Of a DNA stretch of 64,000 bases, positions 41,514-50,680 are shown piece by piece. Every line of letters starts with the position of its first letter. The stretch's first letter is position 1. The position numbers and the translations under genes were made by a program. Below the pieces are notes generated by a model, which was not told the DNA's origin, searched no databases, and saw nothing but the letters and a program-made list of their open reading frames with translations. This stretch comes from Patiriisocius_A hiemis. GTDB taxonomy: Bacteria > Bacteroidota > Bacteroidia > Flavobacteriales > Flavobacteriaceae. The stretch is from assembly GCF_031846325.1 (NCBI RefSeq), contig NZ_JAVRHZ010000004.1:124001-188000 (forward strand), in the 5' to 3' direction.

Positions 41514-42938
41514 TTAAGAAGTAGCAATTTTATTTATCATTCCATTAAAAATAAAATAATGAAACGGCAGCATAGCGTACCAGTATAAACGTCCCCATAA
41601 GCCTCGGGGTCTAAAGGTAGCTGTTTGGTGTAAAACATTATTCTTGTCAATTTCAAACTCTAACCAAGCCTCACCAGGCACACGCATTTCGGCAAATAAT
41701 AACAATCTTTTTTGTTTTTTGTCAGCTAAAATAACCCGCCAAAAATCAAGAGAATCGCCTTCATAAATTTTAGTAGGATGTGTTCTCCCTCGACGTAAAC
41801 CCACACCACCAAAAAGTTTATCTATATAGCCTCTTAACTTCCATAACCAGCTACCATAATACCATCCTTTAGTACCACCAATAGACCAAATATTATCGAG
41901 TGCTCTATTAGTATCTTTCAATTTTACTTTTTGAGCATCTTTCAAGCAACCTTTTTCTGGGATTTCTACATATTTTTTTAAATCGTTCCTAAAACGACCA
42001 CTTACCATAGAGTCTTTCCAACTAGAAACTACTTGATTTTGTTTTATCTTTTTAAAAGCTAAGTTGATAGCTTCTTTATATGAGATTGGTTTAATATCTA
42101 AAATCTTTTCTAGCCTAGTGTCTTTTGTAATCACTTCAATACGCATACTGTCCACAAGGTTGAGCGCTAATTTATATGAGGTAGAAGTGACAAAGTACAG
42201 CCAGTAGGAGGATAACTTAGGTGACATTACTGGAACATCAAGGATAAATAATTTTAATCCCCTAGTTTTAGAATACCCCTGCATCATTTGCTTATAAGTA
42301 AGTATATCTGGTCCGCCTACATCAAAAGACTCGTTGTAACATTTCTCATTTCCTAAAACACCAGTAAGGTAGTTGAGTACATCTCTTATGGCAATGGGTT
42401 GACATCTAGTTTTTACCCATTTTGGTGTAATCATTACAGGGAGCTTTTCGCATAAATCTCTAATAATTTCAAAAGAAGCACTTCCCGAACCTACTATAAT
42501 GGCTGCTCTTAAAACAGTAAGCTTGTAGGTGCCTTGATAAAGAATATTTTCTACATTTTTACGAGACCATAAATGCTTTGATAAATTATCTTCATTTACA
42601 ATACCTCCTAAATAGATTACTTGTTTGCAGTTAGTTTCGGCTAAATAAGTATTAAAATTTTTTGCTGAAATTTCTTCTTTTTCATCAAAATCTGAAGTAG
42701 ATGCAGACATAGAATGAATTAAATAATAAGCAGCGTCAATATTTTTAGGAAGTATATCTGCATTTGGCTCGTCTAAGAAATCTATTTCAACAATAGTAAG
42801 CTTCTCTCTTGTTTCTTCATCTACAGATAGCCTATTGGCGCTTCGAACTGCACAAACAATTTCGTGCCCTTGTTCTAGTAATAAAGGAAGAAGACGCATA
42901 CCAATGTATCCATTGGCTCCAGTAAGAAGTATTTTCAA
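41514..42938 (-). CDS. SDR-family NAD(P)-binding protein with DUF2867 domain (YbjT-like)
   Basis: 474 residues. N-terminal atypical SDR: KILLTGANGYIGMRLLPLLLEQGHEI (GxxGxxG) and YYLIHSMSAS, about residues 1-290. C-terminal DUF2867, about 320-474, with the SWLWKLRGYIDKLFGGVGLRRGR segment, LDFWRV, FAEMRVPGEAWLEFEI and TATFRPRGLWGRLYWYAMLPFHYFIFNGM. The same fusion occurs widely in Bacteroidota and actinobacteria; no reaction is established. No membrane anchor apart from a hydrophobic C-terminal stretch. Convergent with ctlX. Confidence 0.87.
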   Translation of the reverse strand: MKILLTGANGYIGMRLLPLLLEQGHEIVCAVRSANRLSVDEETREKLTIVEIDFLDEPNADILPKNIDAAYYLIHSMSASTSDFDEKEEISAKNFNTYLAETNCKQVIYLGGIVNEDNLSKHLWSRKNVENILYQGTYKLTVLRAAIIVGSGSASFEIIRDLCEKLPVMITPKWVKTRCQPIAIRDVLNYLTGVLGNEKCYNESFDVGGPDILTYKQMMQGYSKTRGLKLFILDVPVMSPKLSSYWLYFVTSTSYKLALNLVDSMRIEVITKDTRLEKILDIKPISYKEAINLAFKKIKQNQVVSSWKDSMVSGRFRNDLKKYVEIPEKGCLKDAQKVKLKDTNRALDNIWSIGGTKGWYYGSWLWKLRGYIDKLFGGVGLRRGRTHPTKIYEGDSLDFWRVILADKKQKRLLLFAEMRVPGEAWLEFEIDKNNVLHQTATFRPRGLWGRLYWYAMLPFHYFIFNGMINKIATS

Positions 42939-43018
42939 GACAGTTTAGTTTGTTTAAAGATAACTAGAAATATTTAGACAAATCGTTAAAAGTGAGTTAA
43001 TAGGGATTTGATTTTTTA

Positions 43019-43141
43019 CAGTTCGTCTCTTCGAGTGGATTTTTGGAGTAGAATGAGAAAAATTTGTATCGAGAAGTAACGTTGTGCTCTTAAAATTGTT
43101 CTCAATACATCCCGAAACTAGTTCGGGACACTCGAACTGAC
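43019..43141. repeat. Structured intergenic repeat element with inverted ends
   Basis: The ends are CAGTTCG (43019-43025) and CGAACTG (43133-43139), an inverted pair. Inside, GTATCGAGAA (43066-43075) and TTCTCAATAC (43099-43108) pair at 9 of 10 bases, and TCCCGAA/TTCGGGA (43110-43116, 43122-43128) forms a 7-bp hairpin. Flavobacterial genomes carry many such short TTCTCGATAC/GTTCGAG-type intergenic elements, so this is probably one of a family. Only one copy is present here. The gap 42939-43182 holds nothing else that I can identify. Confidence 0.55.
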
Positions 43142-43182
43142 GCATAATTGGTTTATAGCAATTCTTTAAAACTAAAATTGCA

Positions 43183-43614
43183 TTACAAATCTTCAATACG
43201 AGTAGGTGCATTGTTCGCTTTTGCATTTAAAACTTTCTGAATAAACTTATGCGTTGCTTTATCTTTTGCTTTCGCTTCTATTTTTATAAAATAATCGTCT
43301 CTGTAGATAGAGTATTCCTCGGCTTTACCTTTATATAGGTTTAGTTTGTAATAGGGTATTACAAGTGCATAGCTTTCCAAAAGCGATCTAAAACCAACGA
43401 TTATTCCGTTAGGTCGCATCTCTATATTGCATTGGTTTCTGTTAGTATCAAGAATTAATAGGTTGTGAATTTGGATACTTGTTTCTGTAATAATAAGTTT
43501 TGAAGAACCTATTCCTTTTCGTTTAATGCGTTCTGCTAGGGTAAAAGGTTTACCTACTTCAGCATCAATTTTTCTAGTAATTTCTTTGTTGTTGTAGGAA
43601 ACGTTTAGAAGCAT
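43183..43614 (-). CDS. Conserved hypothetical protein
   Basis: 143 residues, no signal peptide and no membrane segment. Mixed alpha/beta: LLNVSYNNKEITRKIDAEVG, then basic KRKGIGSSKLIITETSIQI and MRPNGIIVGFRSLLESYALVIPYYKLNLYKGKAEEYSIYRDDYFIKIEAKAKD. The second half suggests a PH-like/bPH or YdbT-type small domain, but this is weak. It is divergent from argS. Protein-like composition and the position in a 0.77-kb gap support a real gene; I do not recognise a function. Confidence 0.65.
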   Translation of the reverse strand: MLLNVSYNNKEITRKIDAEVGKPFTLAERIKRKGIGSSKLIITETSIQIHNLLILDTNRNQCNIEMRPNGIIVGFRSLLESYALVIPYYKLNLYKGKAEEYSIYRDDYFIKIEAKAKDKATHKFIQKVLNAKANNAPTRIEDL

Positions 43615-43680
43615 ATTCTATATTTATTTTTACTTGATATAAAGATACAAATTAGGTTTCCTAAAAAATAGTTAATCACG

Positions 43681-43688
43681 TACCTTTG
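43681..43688 (+). promoter_or_regulatory. -7 box of the argS promoter
   Basis: TACCTTTG fits TAnnTTTG exactly, 17 nt before the argS ATG. GTTTC at 43656-43660 lies 20 nt upstream as an imperfect -33 element. Confidence 0.5.
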
Positions 43689-43705
43689 TTGCCTAAATTA
43701 TTGCG

Positions 43706-45481
43706 ATGCCATTACAAGAGACCCTTTCTATAAAAATAAAAGAAGCAATACAAAATAAGTATGATGCTACCTTAGAAACTGTAGAGTTTCAAGCAACCAG
43801 AAAAGAGTTTGAGGGAGATATCACAGTAGTTGTATTCCCAATGCTTCGTGTAGTAAAAGGAAACCCTGTACAAATTGGTGAGACTATAGGTAACTACTTA
43901 GTTGAACACGTACAAGAGGTTTCTGGCTTTAATGTAGTGAAGGGCTTCTTAAACATTGTACTAAGCGATGCTTATTTTTTAGACTTTTTTACAAGCATTT
44001 CTAATTTTGCCAACTTTGGAGTTAAAAATGAAGGTGCTGAAGCTTTTATGGTAGAGTATTCTTCACCTAATACTAATAAGCCTTTGCATTTAGGACATAT
44101 TAGAAATATTCTACTAGGCGATTCAGTAGCTCGAATTTTACAAGCCAATGGTAAGAAAGTATATAAAACCCAGATTATTAATGATAGAGGAATCCATATT
44201 TGTAAAAGTATGTTGGCCTGGAAGCGTTATGGGAATAATGAAACTCCTGAAAGTACAGGTATTAAGGGGGATAAATTAGTTGGAAATTACTATGTAAAAT
44301 TTGACCAAGAGTATAAAAAAGAGATAGCTCACTTAACTTCTGAAGGTAAAACTGAAGCAGAAGCAAAAGCAGAAGCACCAATTCTAGTTGAAGCTAAAGA
44401 AATGCTTCGTAAATGGGAAGCAGGTGATCCAGAAACCGTTGCCCTTTGGGAGAAAATGAACGGTTGGGTGTACAATGGTTTTGATATAACTTATGATGCA
44501 CTTGGCGTTTCTTTTGATAAATTATATTATGAGAGTGATACCTATTTACTAGGAAAAGAGTTTGTTGCCGAAGGCCTACAAAGTGGTGTTTTCTTTAAAA
44601 AAGAAGATGGCTCTGTTTGGTGTGATTTAACCGATGAAGGGCTTGATGAAAAAATTGTACTACGTAGCGACGGAACGGCAGTTTATATGACGCAAGATAT
44701 AGGTACAGCAATACAACGTGTAAAAGACCACCCAGATGTTAACGGGATGATTTATACCGTTGGGAATGAGCAAGACTACCATTTTAAAGTTCTGTTTTTA
44801 ATCTTAAAAAAACTTGGCTTTGAGTGGGCAAAAAACTTATTTCATTTAAGCTATGGAATGGTAGATTTACCTAGTGGAAAAATGAAAAGCCGTGAAGGTA
44901 CTGTAGTAGATGCAGATGATTTAATAAGCGATATGGCTACAACGGCTAAGAATATTTCTGAAGAGCTCGGCAAGATCGATGATTTTTCTAATGAAGAAAA
45001 GGAAGCGTTGTACCATACTATTGGTCTAGGAGCACTTAAATATTACATCTTAAAAGTAGACCCTAAAAAGCGTATTTTATTTAATCCAGAAGAGAGTGTG
45101 GATTTTCAAGGAAATACTGGCCCATTTATACAATATACATACGCTAGAATACAATCTATTGTAAGAAAGGCAGGTGATGAGGTTTCGATTGCGCTCGACC
45201 AGACACTAGAACTTCATGAAAAAGAAAAGTCACTTTTAAAACAAATACAACTTTTCCCTGAAACCATAGATGCTGCAGCAACAAATTATAGTCCAGCTTT
45301 ATTGGCTAATTATACCTATGATTTAGTAAAAGAATTTAATTCTTTTTACCAAAATGTACCCATTTTTGCTGCTGCTTCAGAGGCTGAAAAATCTTTTAGA
45401 ATCCAACTAAGTAGAGCAGTAGGGGAGGTAATAAAAACTGCTTTTAATTTGTTAGGTATTAATGTGCCAGAACGCATGTAA
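43706..45481 (+). CDS. argS: Arginyl-tRNA synthetase
   Basis: 591 residues, class I synthetase charging tRNA-Arg. N-terminal additional domain (about 1-110), HIGH-type motif in SSPNTNKPLHLGHIRNILLGDSV, catalytic Rossmann fold, KMSKS-type GKMKSREGT (about 395), and an anticodon-binding DALR domain at the C-terminus ending LLGINVPERM. All conserved blocks are present and the length is normal. It runs into the oppositely oriented lipoprotein gene with only 1 base between stops and no visible terminator. Confidence 0.97.
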   Translation: MPLQETLSIKIKEAIQNKYDATLETVEFQATRKEFEGDITVVVFPMLRVVKGNPVQIGETIGNYLVEHVQEVSGFNVVKGFLNIVLSDAYFLDFFTSISNFANFGVKNEGAEAFMVEYSSPNTNKPLHLGHIRNILLGDSVARILQANGKKVYKTQIINDRGIHICKSMLAWKRYGNNETPESTGIKGDKLVGNYYVKFDQEYKKEIAHLTSEGKTEAEAKAEAPILVEAKEMLRKWEAGDPETVALWEKMNGWVYNGFDITYDALGVSFDKLYYESDTYLLGKEFVAEGLQSGVFFKKEDGSVWCDLTDEGLDEKIVLRSDGTAVYMTQDIGTAIQRVKDHPDVNGMIYTVGNEQDYHFKVLFLILKKLGFEWAKNLFHLSYGMVDLPSGKMKSREGTVVDADDLISDMATTAKNISEELGKIDDFSNEEKEALYHTIGLGALKYYILKVDPKKRILFNPEESVDFQGNTGPFIQYTYARIQSIVRKAGDEVSIALDQTLELHEKEKSLLKQIQLFPETIDAAATNYSPALLANYTYDLVKEFNSFYQNVPIFAAASEAEKSFRIQLSRAVGEVIKTAFNLLGINVPERM

Positions 45482-45482
45482 T

Positions 45483-46163
45483 TTATAAAATTCTAAAGCC
45501 TACAATTTTATCGTTATCTAGGACATCTTCCACGTAAACAAAGTAAGAAGTTCTTCCATTTTCAAAAATTAGAAATCCTTGATATTGAAAAGCAACTTCT
45601 CCTGCTTGGTTTTTAGTTTCTCCAACACCAAAAGGTTGATAACGTATTAGTTTCCCTTTCTCATTTTCTAGCTCGTCAATAAGTTGTCTTAAACCGGCAG
45701 CAATAGGTTTAGGAAAGTCTTTTTTACTTTTAATCTTGTCAATTGTAGCAAAATCTTTCTCTATAAGACTTTTTGAAAAGAGTTTATAGTTTTTTGATTT
45801 TTTACTTACCCTTTCTACTAGTTTAGTATTGTAAGTAATAGCAGCAGTATCTTGTTTTGTAGAAATAAGTTCAACATCTATATAATCGTACTTTGATTGT
45901 TCCTCTGCAGTAAAACCTTCAAAAATAAGCATAGCTATGTTAGCTGTTGTAACACTAGGTTGTAAACTATCTATTAAACTACTGTTTGATACTTTTACAT
46001 TAAATGTTCTTTGGGTTTCTTGTCCAGCTGAACTATTAAAGTCCTTTGAGTAACTTACGGTTGCATCATATAAGCTAGCGATAGTATCTAGGCCTTTTTG
46101 TTCGGTTTCTGAGGCACAAGAGAATAAAGCAATGCAAATTAGTAATAGAATTATTTTTTTCAT
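45483..46163 (-). CDS. Lipoprotein of unknown function in a two-component operon
   Basis: 226 residues. Lipobox LFSCAS with Cys16 (MKKIILLLICIALFSC). The mature part is mixed alpha/beta without recognised motifs: TIASLYDATVSYSKDFNSS, a Lys-rich helix KIKSKKDFPKPIAAGLRQLIDELEN and a beta C-terminus with GFLIFENGRTSYFVYVEDV. It starts 3 nt after the NarL-type regulator stop, so it is the last gene of the kinase-kinase-regulator operon; it may be an output or accessory sensor of it. Confidence 0.75.
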   Translation of the reverse strand: MKKIILLLICIALFSCASETEQKGLDTIASLYDATVSYSKDFNSSAGQETQRTFNVKVSNSSLIDSLQPSVTTANIAMLIFEGFTAEEQSKYDYIDVELISTKQDTAAITYNTKLVERVSKKSKNYKLFSKSLIEKDFATIDKIKSKKDFPKPIAAGLRQLIDELENEKGKLIRYQPFGVGETKNQAGEVAFQYQGFLIFENGRTSYFVYVEDVLDNDKIVGFRIL

Positions 46164-46166
46164 GAT

Positions 46167-46811
46167 TTAAGATTTAACAAGTTCATATTCTAATGCTATT
46201 CTAACCAATCCTGCTGTGTTTCTAGCACCAGTTTTTATTAGCATATTTCTTCGGTGTGTTTCTACTGTGCCAAAGCTTATAAAAAGCTTATCTGCGATTT
46301 CCTGTGTAGTATACTCTTCCAAAATAAGATTCAAAACATCTTTTTCTCTTCGAGAAAGCTTTGGGAATGGATTTACAGACTTTTCAGAACCATTGTTAGC
46401 TACGCTATTAAGTACAATTTCATTAACTGTGTCATCTAGATACATCTTGCCTTCATATACAGTTTTAATAGCATCTATTACTTCATCTTGTCCTGCGTTT
46501 TTAAGCACATACCCCTTTGCACCATTACTTAGCATTAACTTTATTAGGCTACTTTCTTTATGCATTGAAATGGCAATAACCTTTAAATCAGGATTAATTT
46601 TTAAAAGTTCTTTACAGGTTTCTATACCATTAATACCTGGCATATTGATGTCTAAAAGTATTACATCTGCCTTTGTTTCTGGTATTTGTTTAATACCATC
46701 TTCTCCGTTTAATGCCGTACCTACAACAACAATATCTTGTTCATCTTTTAGTAATAGTTGCATACCATCTATTACCATTTTGTGATCGTCTACTATAAAT
46801 ACGTGTATCAT
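46167..46811 (-). CDS. NarL/LuxR-family response regulator
   Basis: 214 residues. Receiver domain 1-120: HVFIVDDHKMVIDGMQLLL (acidic pocket), phospho-acceptor Asp in VILLDINMPGING, Ser/Thr switch in IAISMHKES and the conserved Lys in GYVLKNAG. LuxR helix-turn-helix at about 148-205 (LSRREKDVLNLILEEYTTQEIADKLFISFGTVETHRRNMLIKTGARN). Overlaps the second kinase by 4 nt. It is the only regulator visible for the two kinases. No obvious DNA target site could be recognised. Confidence 0.94.
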   Translation of the reverse strand: MIHVFIVDDHKMVIDGMQLLLKDEQDIVVVGTALNGEDGIKQIPETKADVILLDINMPGINGIETCKELLKINPDLKVIAISMHKESSLIKLMLSNGAKGYVLKNAGQDEVIDAIKTVYEGKMYLDDTVNEIVLNSVANNGSEKSVNPFPKLSRREKDVLNLILEEYTTQEIADKLFISFGTVETHRRNMLIKTGARNTAGLVRIALEYELVKS

Positions 46812-48778
46812 GATATTGGAATATTAATTAATACTGATGTTCCTTCATTCTTTTGGGTGTCCCAGTCTATTGTTCCATCCAAAAACTGAACTCTACTATT
46901 TATGCTTTTAAGGCCAAGACCTCCTTTTTTTACTGCTTTTTTATAATTAAATCCTTTTCCATCATCTTCAATAATAAGATTAACCCCTTCTTCATTACCA
47001 AGTAACTGTATTAAAACTTCCTTAGCTTCTGCATGCTTTCTAATGTTCGAAATAATTTCTTGTATGAGCCTATAGATCATTACTTCTTTAGTATTTTCTA
47101 TATCAGGCAAATTTGAAATTTCTATAGTGGTAGTATATCCTTCATCATTGAGTTGGGTGCCAAAATCTTCTATTGCGCCCTTTAATCCAGAAATACTAAG
47201 CGCGTGTGGCATCATATTATAAGAAATACGCCTTACCTCAATGCAGGCTTCATCAATAAGATGATTGGTTTTATCTGTTAGGTTAAATTCTTCTAGTTGT
47301 TTTATTTCGTTTTGTATTGTAGTAAAATGAGCTTTTACAGTACTAAGCAGCCCTCCTAAACTATCATGAAGGTCTTTTGCAATACGAAGTCTTTCTGCCT
47401 CTTGTCCTTCTATCATGCTATTAAGTGCTAGTAATTTATTTTTTTGTTGAAGTTCAGTAATCTCTTGTTTCTGAATTTCTTCTGTTTGGGACGCAATAGT
47501 TCGCTGTGATTTTAAACGATACCTAAAAAATAAAAAGGAGAGCAGTAGTAGTGCAACCAATGCAATTAACCCATAAACGCTATTCTGTTTTTGTTGTTCT
47601 TCTTTTTTTAGTTCTAGGTTTTGCTCTGCTATTTTGCGTTCTTTTTTTTCGGTGTCGTATTTAACTTCAACTTCGGCAATGTTTTCTTGCATTCGTTCTG
47701 AAGCAAGGCTATCTCTAATTTTTCCTTCTCTAGCTTTATATTTACAAGCATTCTCAAAATCTGATGCTGCCACAGCAGCGGTCTCCATTTTTGTATATAA
47801 GTCTATAAGTACTTGCGGCTTCTGCGTGCTTTCAACTTTTTTAATAGCTCTATTGAGTGTGCTTACTGCTTCTTTGGACCTTTTATTTGCTAGGTATGTA
47901 TTTGCTAGTGCTATTGAAGAATAGGCTAGTGAATTAATATTATTTAAACTGTCACTTATAGTAATTGCTTTTTTAAGTCTAGGTATATTTTCTGAATCAG
48001 TATTTTTTTCAAAAATATTTTTAATAGGCATATGCCCACTTGGCAAGTTAGGGTTAGCTTCTTGATATGCATCTGCTAATAAGCCCGTAAATTTTGCAAG
48101 CTCTAAAGGCTTATCTATTTGAGAAAAATAATCAACTAATATATAAAGGGCAAAACGTTTTCTAGAAGTGTTTTCATAGTCTTTTATTTCCTCCCACATT
48201 TTAAGGTAATGATTGGTGGCTACTTCATAGTTTTTTCTCGTAACTTCAAGTACTCCTTTTTGGTAAAACACACTCCATAAATAACTTCTGTTTTCTTCTT
48301 TTATGGCTAACTCTTCTGCCTGATTTAAATAAAAAAGCGATTTGTCTGGCTCATTTTTATATGCATAAGAAGTCCCAAAGCCAATATAATATTCAATAAT
48401 TAAATACTCATCATCAAGCTCTTTTGCAAATTTTAGTCCAGCCAGTTTATAATCTATAGATTTATCAATATCTCCTTTTTGTGATACCTTTTTTGCGTGT
48501 GTTAAATAGTTCACAGCTTTTGAAAGAGCAGAATTGTCTTGTGTAATAATGTAGGTAAAGAGTTCTTGATAGTTATCACCACCTTTTAAAGAAACCTGTC
48601 TATTTATTTTAAAATATGCCGCTTTCTTTTGGTCGTAGTCTTCTATGTTTTTTATAGAAAGAAGTGTGCTATCTATTTTTTGCTTAAGTACTTCTTGGGA
48701 AAAAGAGAACGTGATGCTAAGGAATCCAAATAGGATTATTAGCATAAATTTTGATATGTTTTTCCGCTTACATATCAT
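46808..48778 (-). CDS. TPR-containing sensor histidine kinase, HisKA_3 type (second of a tandem pair)
   Basis: 656 residues. Signal peptide/N-terminal hydrophobic segment (FMLIILFGFLSITFSFSQE), periplasmic tetratricopeptide-like helices (about 40-370), one transmembrane helix (SVYGLIALVALLLLSFLFF, about 395-415), a coiled coil, then HisKA_3 with the phospho-His in AKDLHDSLGGLLSTVKAHF, and HATPase_c with N-box QEIISNIRKHAEA, G1 EDDGKGF, G2 GGLGLKSINSR. It overlaps the regulator by 4 nt and the other kinase by 4 nt. Its catalytic half is almost the same as its neighbour's while the sensor half has diverged. Confidence 0.92.
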   Translation of the reverse strand: MICKRKNISKFMLIILFGFLSITFSFSQEVLKQKIDSTLLSIKNIEDYDQKKAAYFKINRQVSLKGGDNYQELFTYIITQDNSALSKAVNYLTHAKKVSQKGDIDKSIDYKLAGLKFAKELDDEYLIIEYYIGFGTSYAYKNEPDKSLFYLNQAEELAIKEENRSYLWSVFYQKGVLEVTRKNYEVATNHYLKMWEEIKDYENTSRKRFALYILVDYFSQIDKPLELAKFTGLLADAYQEANPNLPSGHMPIKNIFEKNTDSENIPRLKKAITISDSLNNINSLAYSSIALANTYLANKRSKEAVSTLNRAIKKVESTQKPQVLIDLYTKMETAAVAASDFENACKYKAREGKIRDSLASERMQENIAEVEVKYDTEKKERKIAEQNLELKKEEQQKQNSVYGLIALVALLLLSFLFFRYRLKSQRTIASQTEEIQKQEITELQQKNKLLALNSMIEGQEAERLRIAKDLHDSLGGLLSTVKAHFTTIQNEIKQLEEFNLTDKTNHLIDEACIEVRRISYNMMPHALSISGLKGAIEDFGTQLNDEGYTTTIEISNLPDIENTKEVMIYRLIQEIISNIRKHAEAKEVLIQLLGNEEGVNLIIEDDGKGFNYKKAVKKGGLGLKSINSRVQFLDGTIDWDTQKNEGTSVLINIPIS

Positions 48779-50634
48779 GTTGCAGGAATATTAATAATAA
48801 CCGAAGAGCCTTGCCCTAATTGTGTGTCCCAATCTATATTTCCGTCTAAAAACTGAACTCTACTATTAATGCTTTTAAGTCCAAGACCACCTTTTTCTAA
48901 AGCCTTTTCATAATCAAAACCTTTTCCATCATCTTCAATAATAAGATTGACCTCTTGATTGTCACCAAGTAACTGAATTAAAATTTCTTTTGCATCTGCA
49001 TGTTTACGAATGTTAGAAATTATTTCTTGTACTAGTCTATAAATCATAACCTCTTTTGTGCTGTCAATTTTAGGAAGGTTAGTTATTTCTACTGTTGTTT
49101 TATATCCTTGATCATTTAGGTGCACTCCTAAATCTTCTATAGCCCCTTGTAGTCCAGAAATACTTAATGCATGTGGCATCATGTTGTGAGAAATACGCCT
49201 TACCTCAATACAAGCTTCATCAATAAGATGGTTGGTTTTATCTGTAAGGTTTAGTTCTTCTAGCTGCTTAATTTCATTTTGTATAGTAGTAAAATGTGCT
49301 TTTACTGTACTTAGTAAGCCTCCAAGACTATCATGGAGATCTTTTGCAATACGAAGCCTTTCGGCCTCCTGGCCTTCTATCATACTACTCATAGCTAGTA
49401 ATTTGTTTTTTTGTTGAAGATCAGTAATTTTTTGTTTCTGAATTGCTGCATTTTGTAAAGCAATTTTATTTTTATACTGAATTCTCTTCCTGAAAAATAA
49501 AAACATACCAATTAAGAAAACACCTGTTGCGATAAGGCCAAAGAGAATCCTATTTTTTTGTTTGTTCTTTCTTTCAATAGTTAATTGTTGTTGTGCAATT
49601 TCTTTGTCTTTTTTTGCAGCTTCATACTTCTGAAGCATTTCTGCGAGGTTTTTATCTCTGTCTATGCTAAAGAGAGAATCTTTAATGCCATTAAATTCAT
49701 AGAAGAGATCTAAGGCCTTACCTGTTTTGCCATTTTCTTTATAGACATCTATAAGGTCAAGCATTGATTGGTATTTGTCTTCTTCAAAATTATTTTTCTC
49801 ATAATTTTTAAAGGCTTTTACCATATATTTTTCTGCTTGTATAGTATTTCCTTCACTAAAATATACTTTGCCTAATCCAGCTAGAACATGATTATATATA
49901 TAATTATCTTTTAATGTGTCAAGGTCTACTAGTAAATCAGTATAGATACTTTTTGCTTCCTTATAGTCTTTAGATTTTTGATATACATTCGCTAAATTAA
50001 TTTTAGCTATTTTTTCTTGTTGCAATACTTTAATACTGTCTTTTGTTTGCTTTACAAGCTGAATTAAATGTATTGACTCATCTAGTTTTTCAATCGATTT
50101 ATTGTAGAAGCCTTGATTTTGATACACATTACTAATGTTTATCAATGCGATTGATGCTCTTCTTTTATCATCAATACTTTCACTAAAATCTAAAGATTTA
50201 TTGTAATAAATTAAGGATAATGAATCTTGTTGTTTTTTTTCATAAACAGCTCCAATAGCATTGTAGATAGATGGAAGCCTCTTAGTATCATTTACTCTCT
50301 CGTAGTAGTTTGAAGATTTTAAATATTCGGTAATAGCAAGGTTGAGGTTGTTAGACTGTACATATGAATTCCCCAGATAGAAATGGGCAAAAGCAATATT
50401 TAAGCTGTCATTTCTCTTTCTTGCGTATTCAAGAAATTTTTTGGTGTACTCTTTTGAAGCTTCAGGATTAGAGTAGTAGGTTGCTCTCCTTAATTTATTG
50501 TATGCAACCATCACTACAGAATCGTTTTTATTTGTTTTAGTGATAGTTATTAAACTATCAACACTTCTGTTATCTTGGGCGACGACAGAAGTGCAGGTAA
50601 AAAGTAGTATAGTTATCCAGTAAAGATGTTTCAA
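48775..50634 (-). CDS. TPR-containing sensor histidine kinase, HisKA_3 type (first of a tandem pair)
   Basis: 619 residues. Signal peptide (YWITILLFTCTSVVAQ), TPR repeats about 30-330 (e.g. NIAFAHFYLGNSYVQSNNLN, IASIYNAIGAVYEKK-like units), a membrane helix (RILFGLIATGVFLIGMFLFF), coiled coil, phospho-His in AKDLHDSLGGLLSTVKAHF, and HATPase_c (QEIISNIRKHADA, EDDGKGFDYEKA, GGLGLKSINSR). Domain order is the same as in the following kinase. Probably the first gene of the operon; a weak box (minus strand TACTTTAG at 50652-50659) precedes it. The signal sensed is unknown. Confidence 0.92.
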   Translation of the reverse strand: MKHLYWITILLFTCTSVVAQDNRSVDSLITITKTNKNDSVVMVAYNKLRRATYYSNPEASKEYTKKFLEYARKRNDSLNIAFAHFYLGNSYVQSNNLNLAITEYLKSSNYYERVNDTKRLPSIYNAIGAVYEKKQQDSLSLIYYNKSLDFSESIDDKRRASIALINISNVYQNQGFYNKSIEKLDESIHLIQLVKQTKDSIKVLQQEKIAKINLANVYQKSKDYKEAKSIYTDLLVDLDTLKDNYIYNHVLAGLGKVYFSEGNTIQAEKYMVKAFKNYEKNNFEEDKYQSMLDLIDVYKENGKTGKALDLFYEFNGIKDSLFSIDRDKNLAEMLQKYEAAKKDKEIAQQQLTIERKNKQKNRILFGLIATGVFLIGMFLFFRKRIQYKNKIALQNAAIQKQKITDLQQKNKLLAMSSMIEGQEAERLRIAKDLHDSLGGLLSTVKAHFTTIQNEIKQLEELNLTDKTNHLIDEACIEVRRISHNMMPHALSISGLQGAIEDLGVHLNDQGYKTTVEITNLPKIDSTKEVMIYRLVQEIISNIRKHADAKEILIQLLGDNQEVNLIIEDDGKGFDYEKALEKGGLGLKSINSRVQFLDGNIDWDTQLGQGSSVIINIPAT

Positions 50635-50680
50635 AATAGATGGTTATTTTTCTAAAGTACTATTTTTTTAAATAAGTATG

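Noticed and set aside
42954..43226. A 90-codon minus-strand reading frame in the gap next to the SDR/DUF2867 gene
   Set aside because: It runs through the intergenic inverted-repeat element, overlaps the 43183 gene and has no protein-like composition.
46216..46785. A 189-codon plus-strand reading frame opposite the response regulator
   Set aside because: It is the antisense shadow of a well-supported NarL-type regulator; no conserved motif in its translation.
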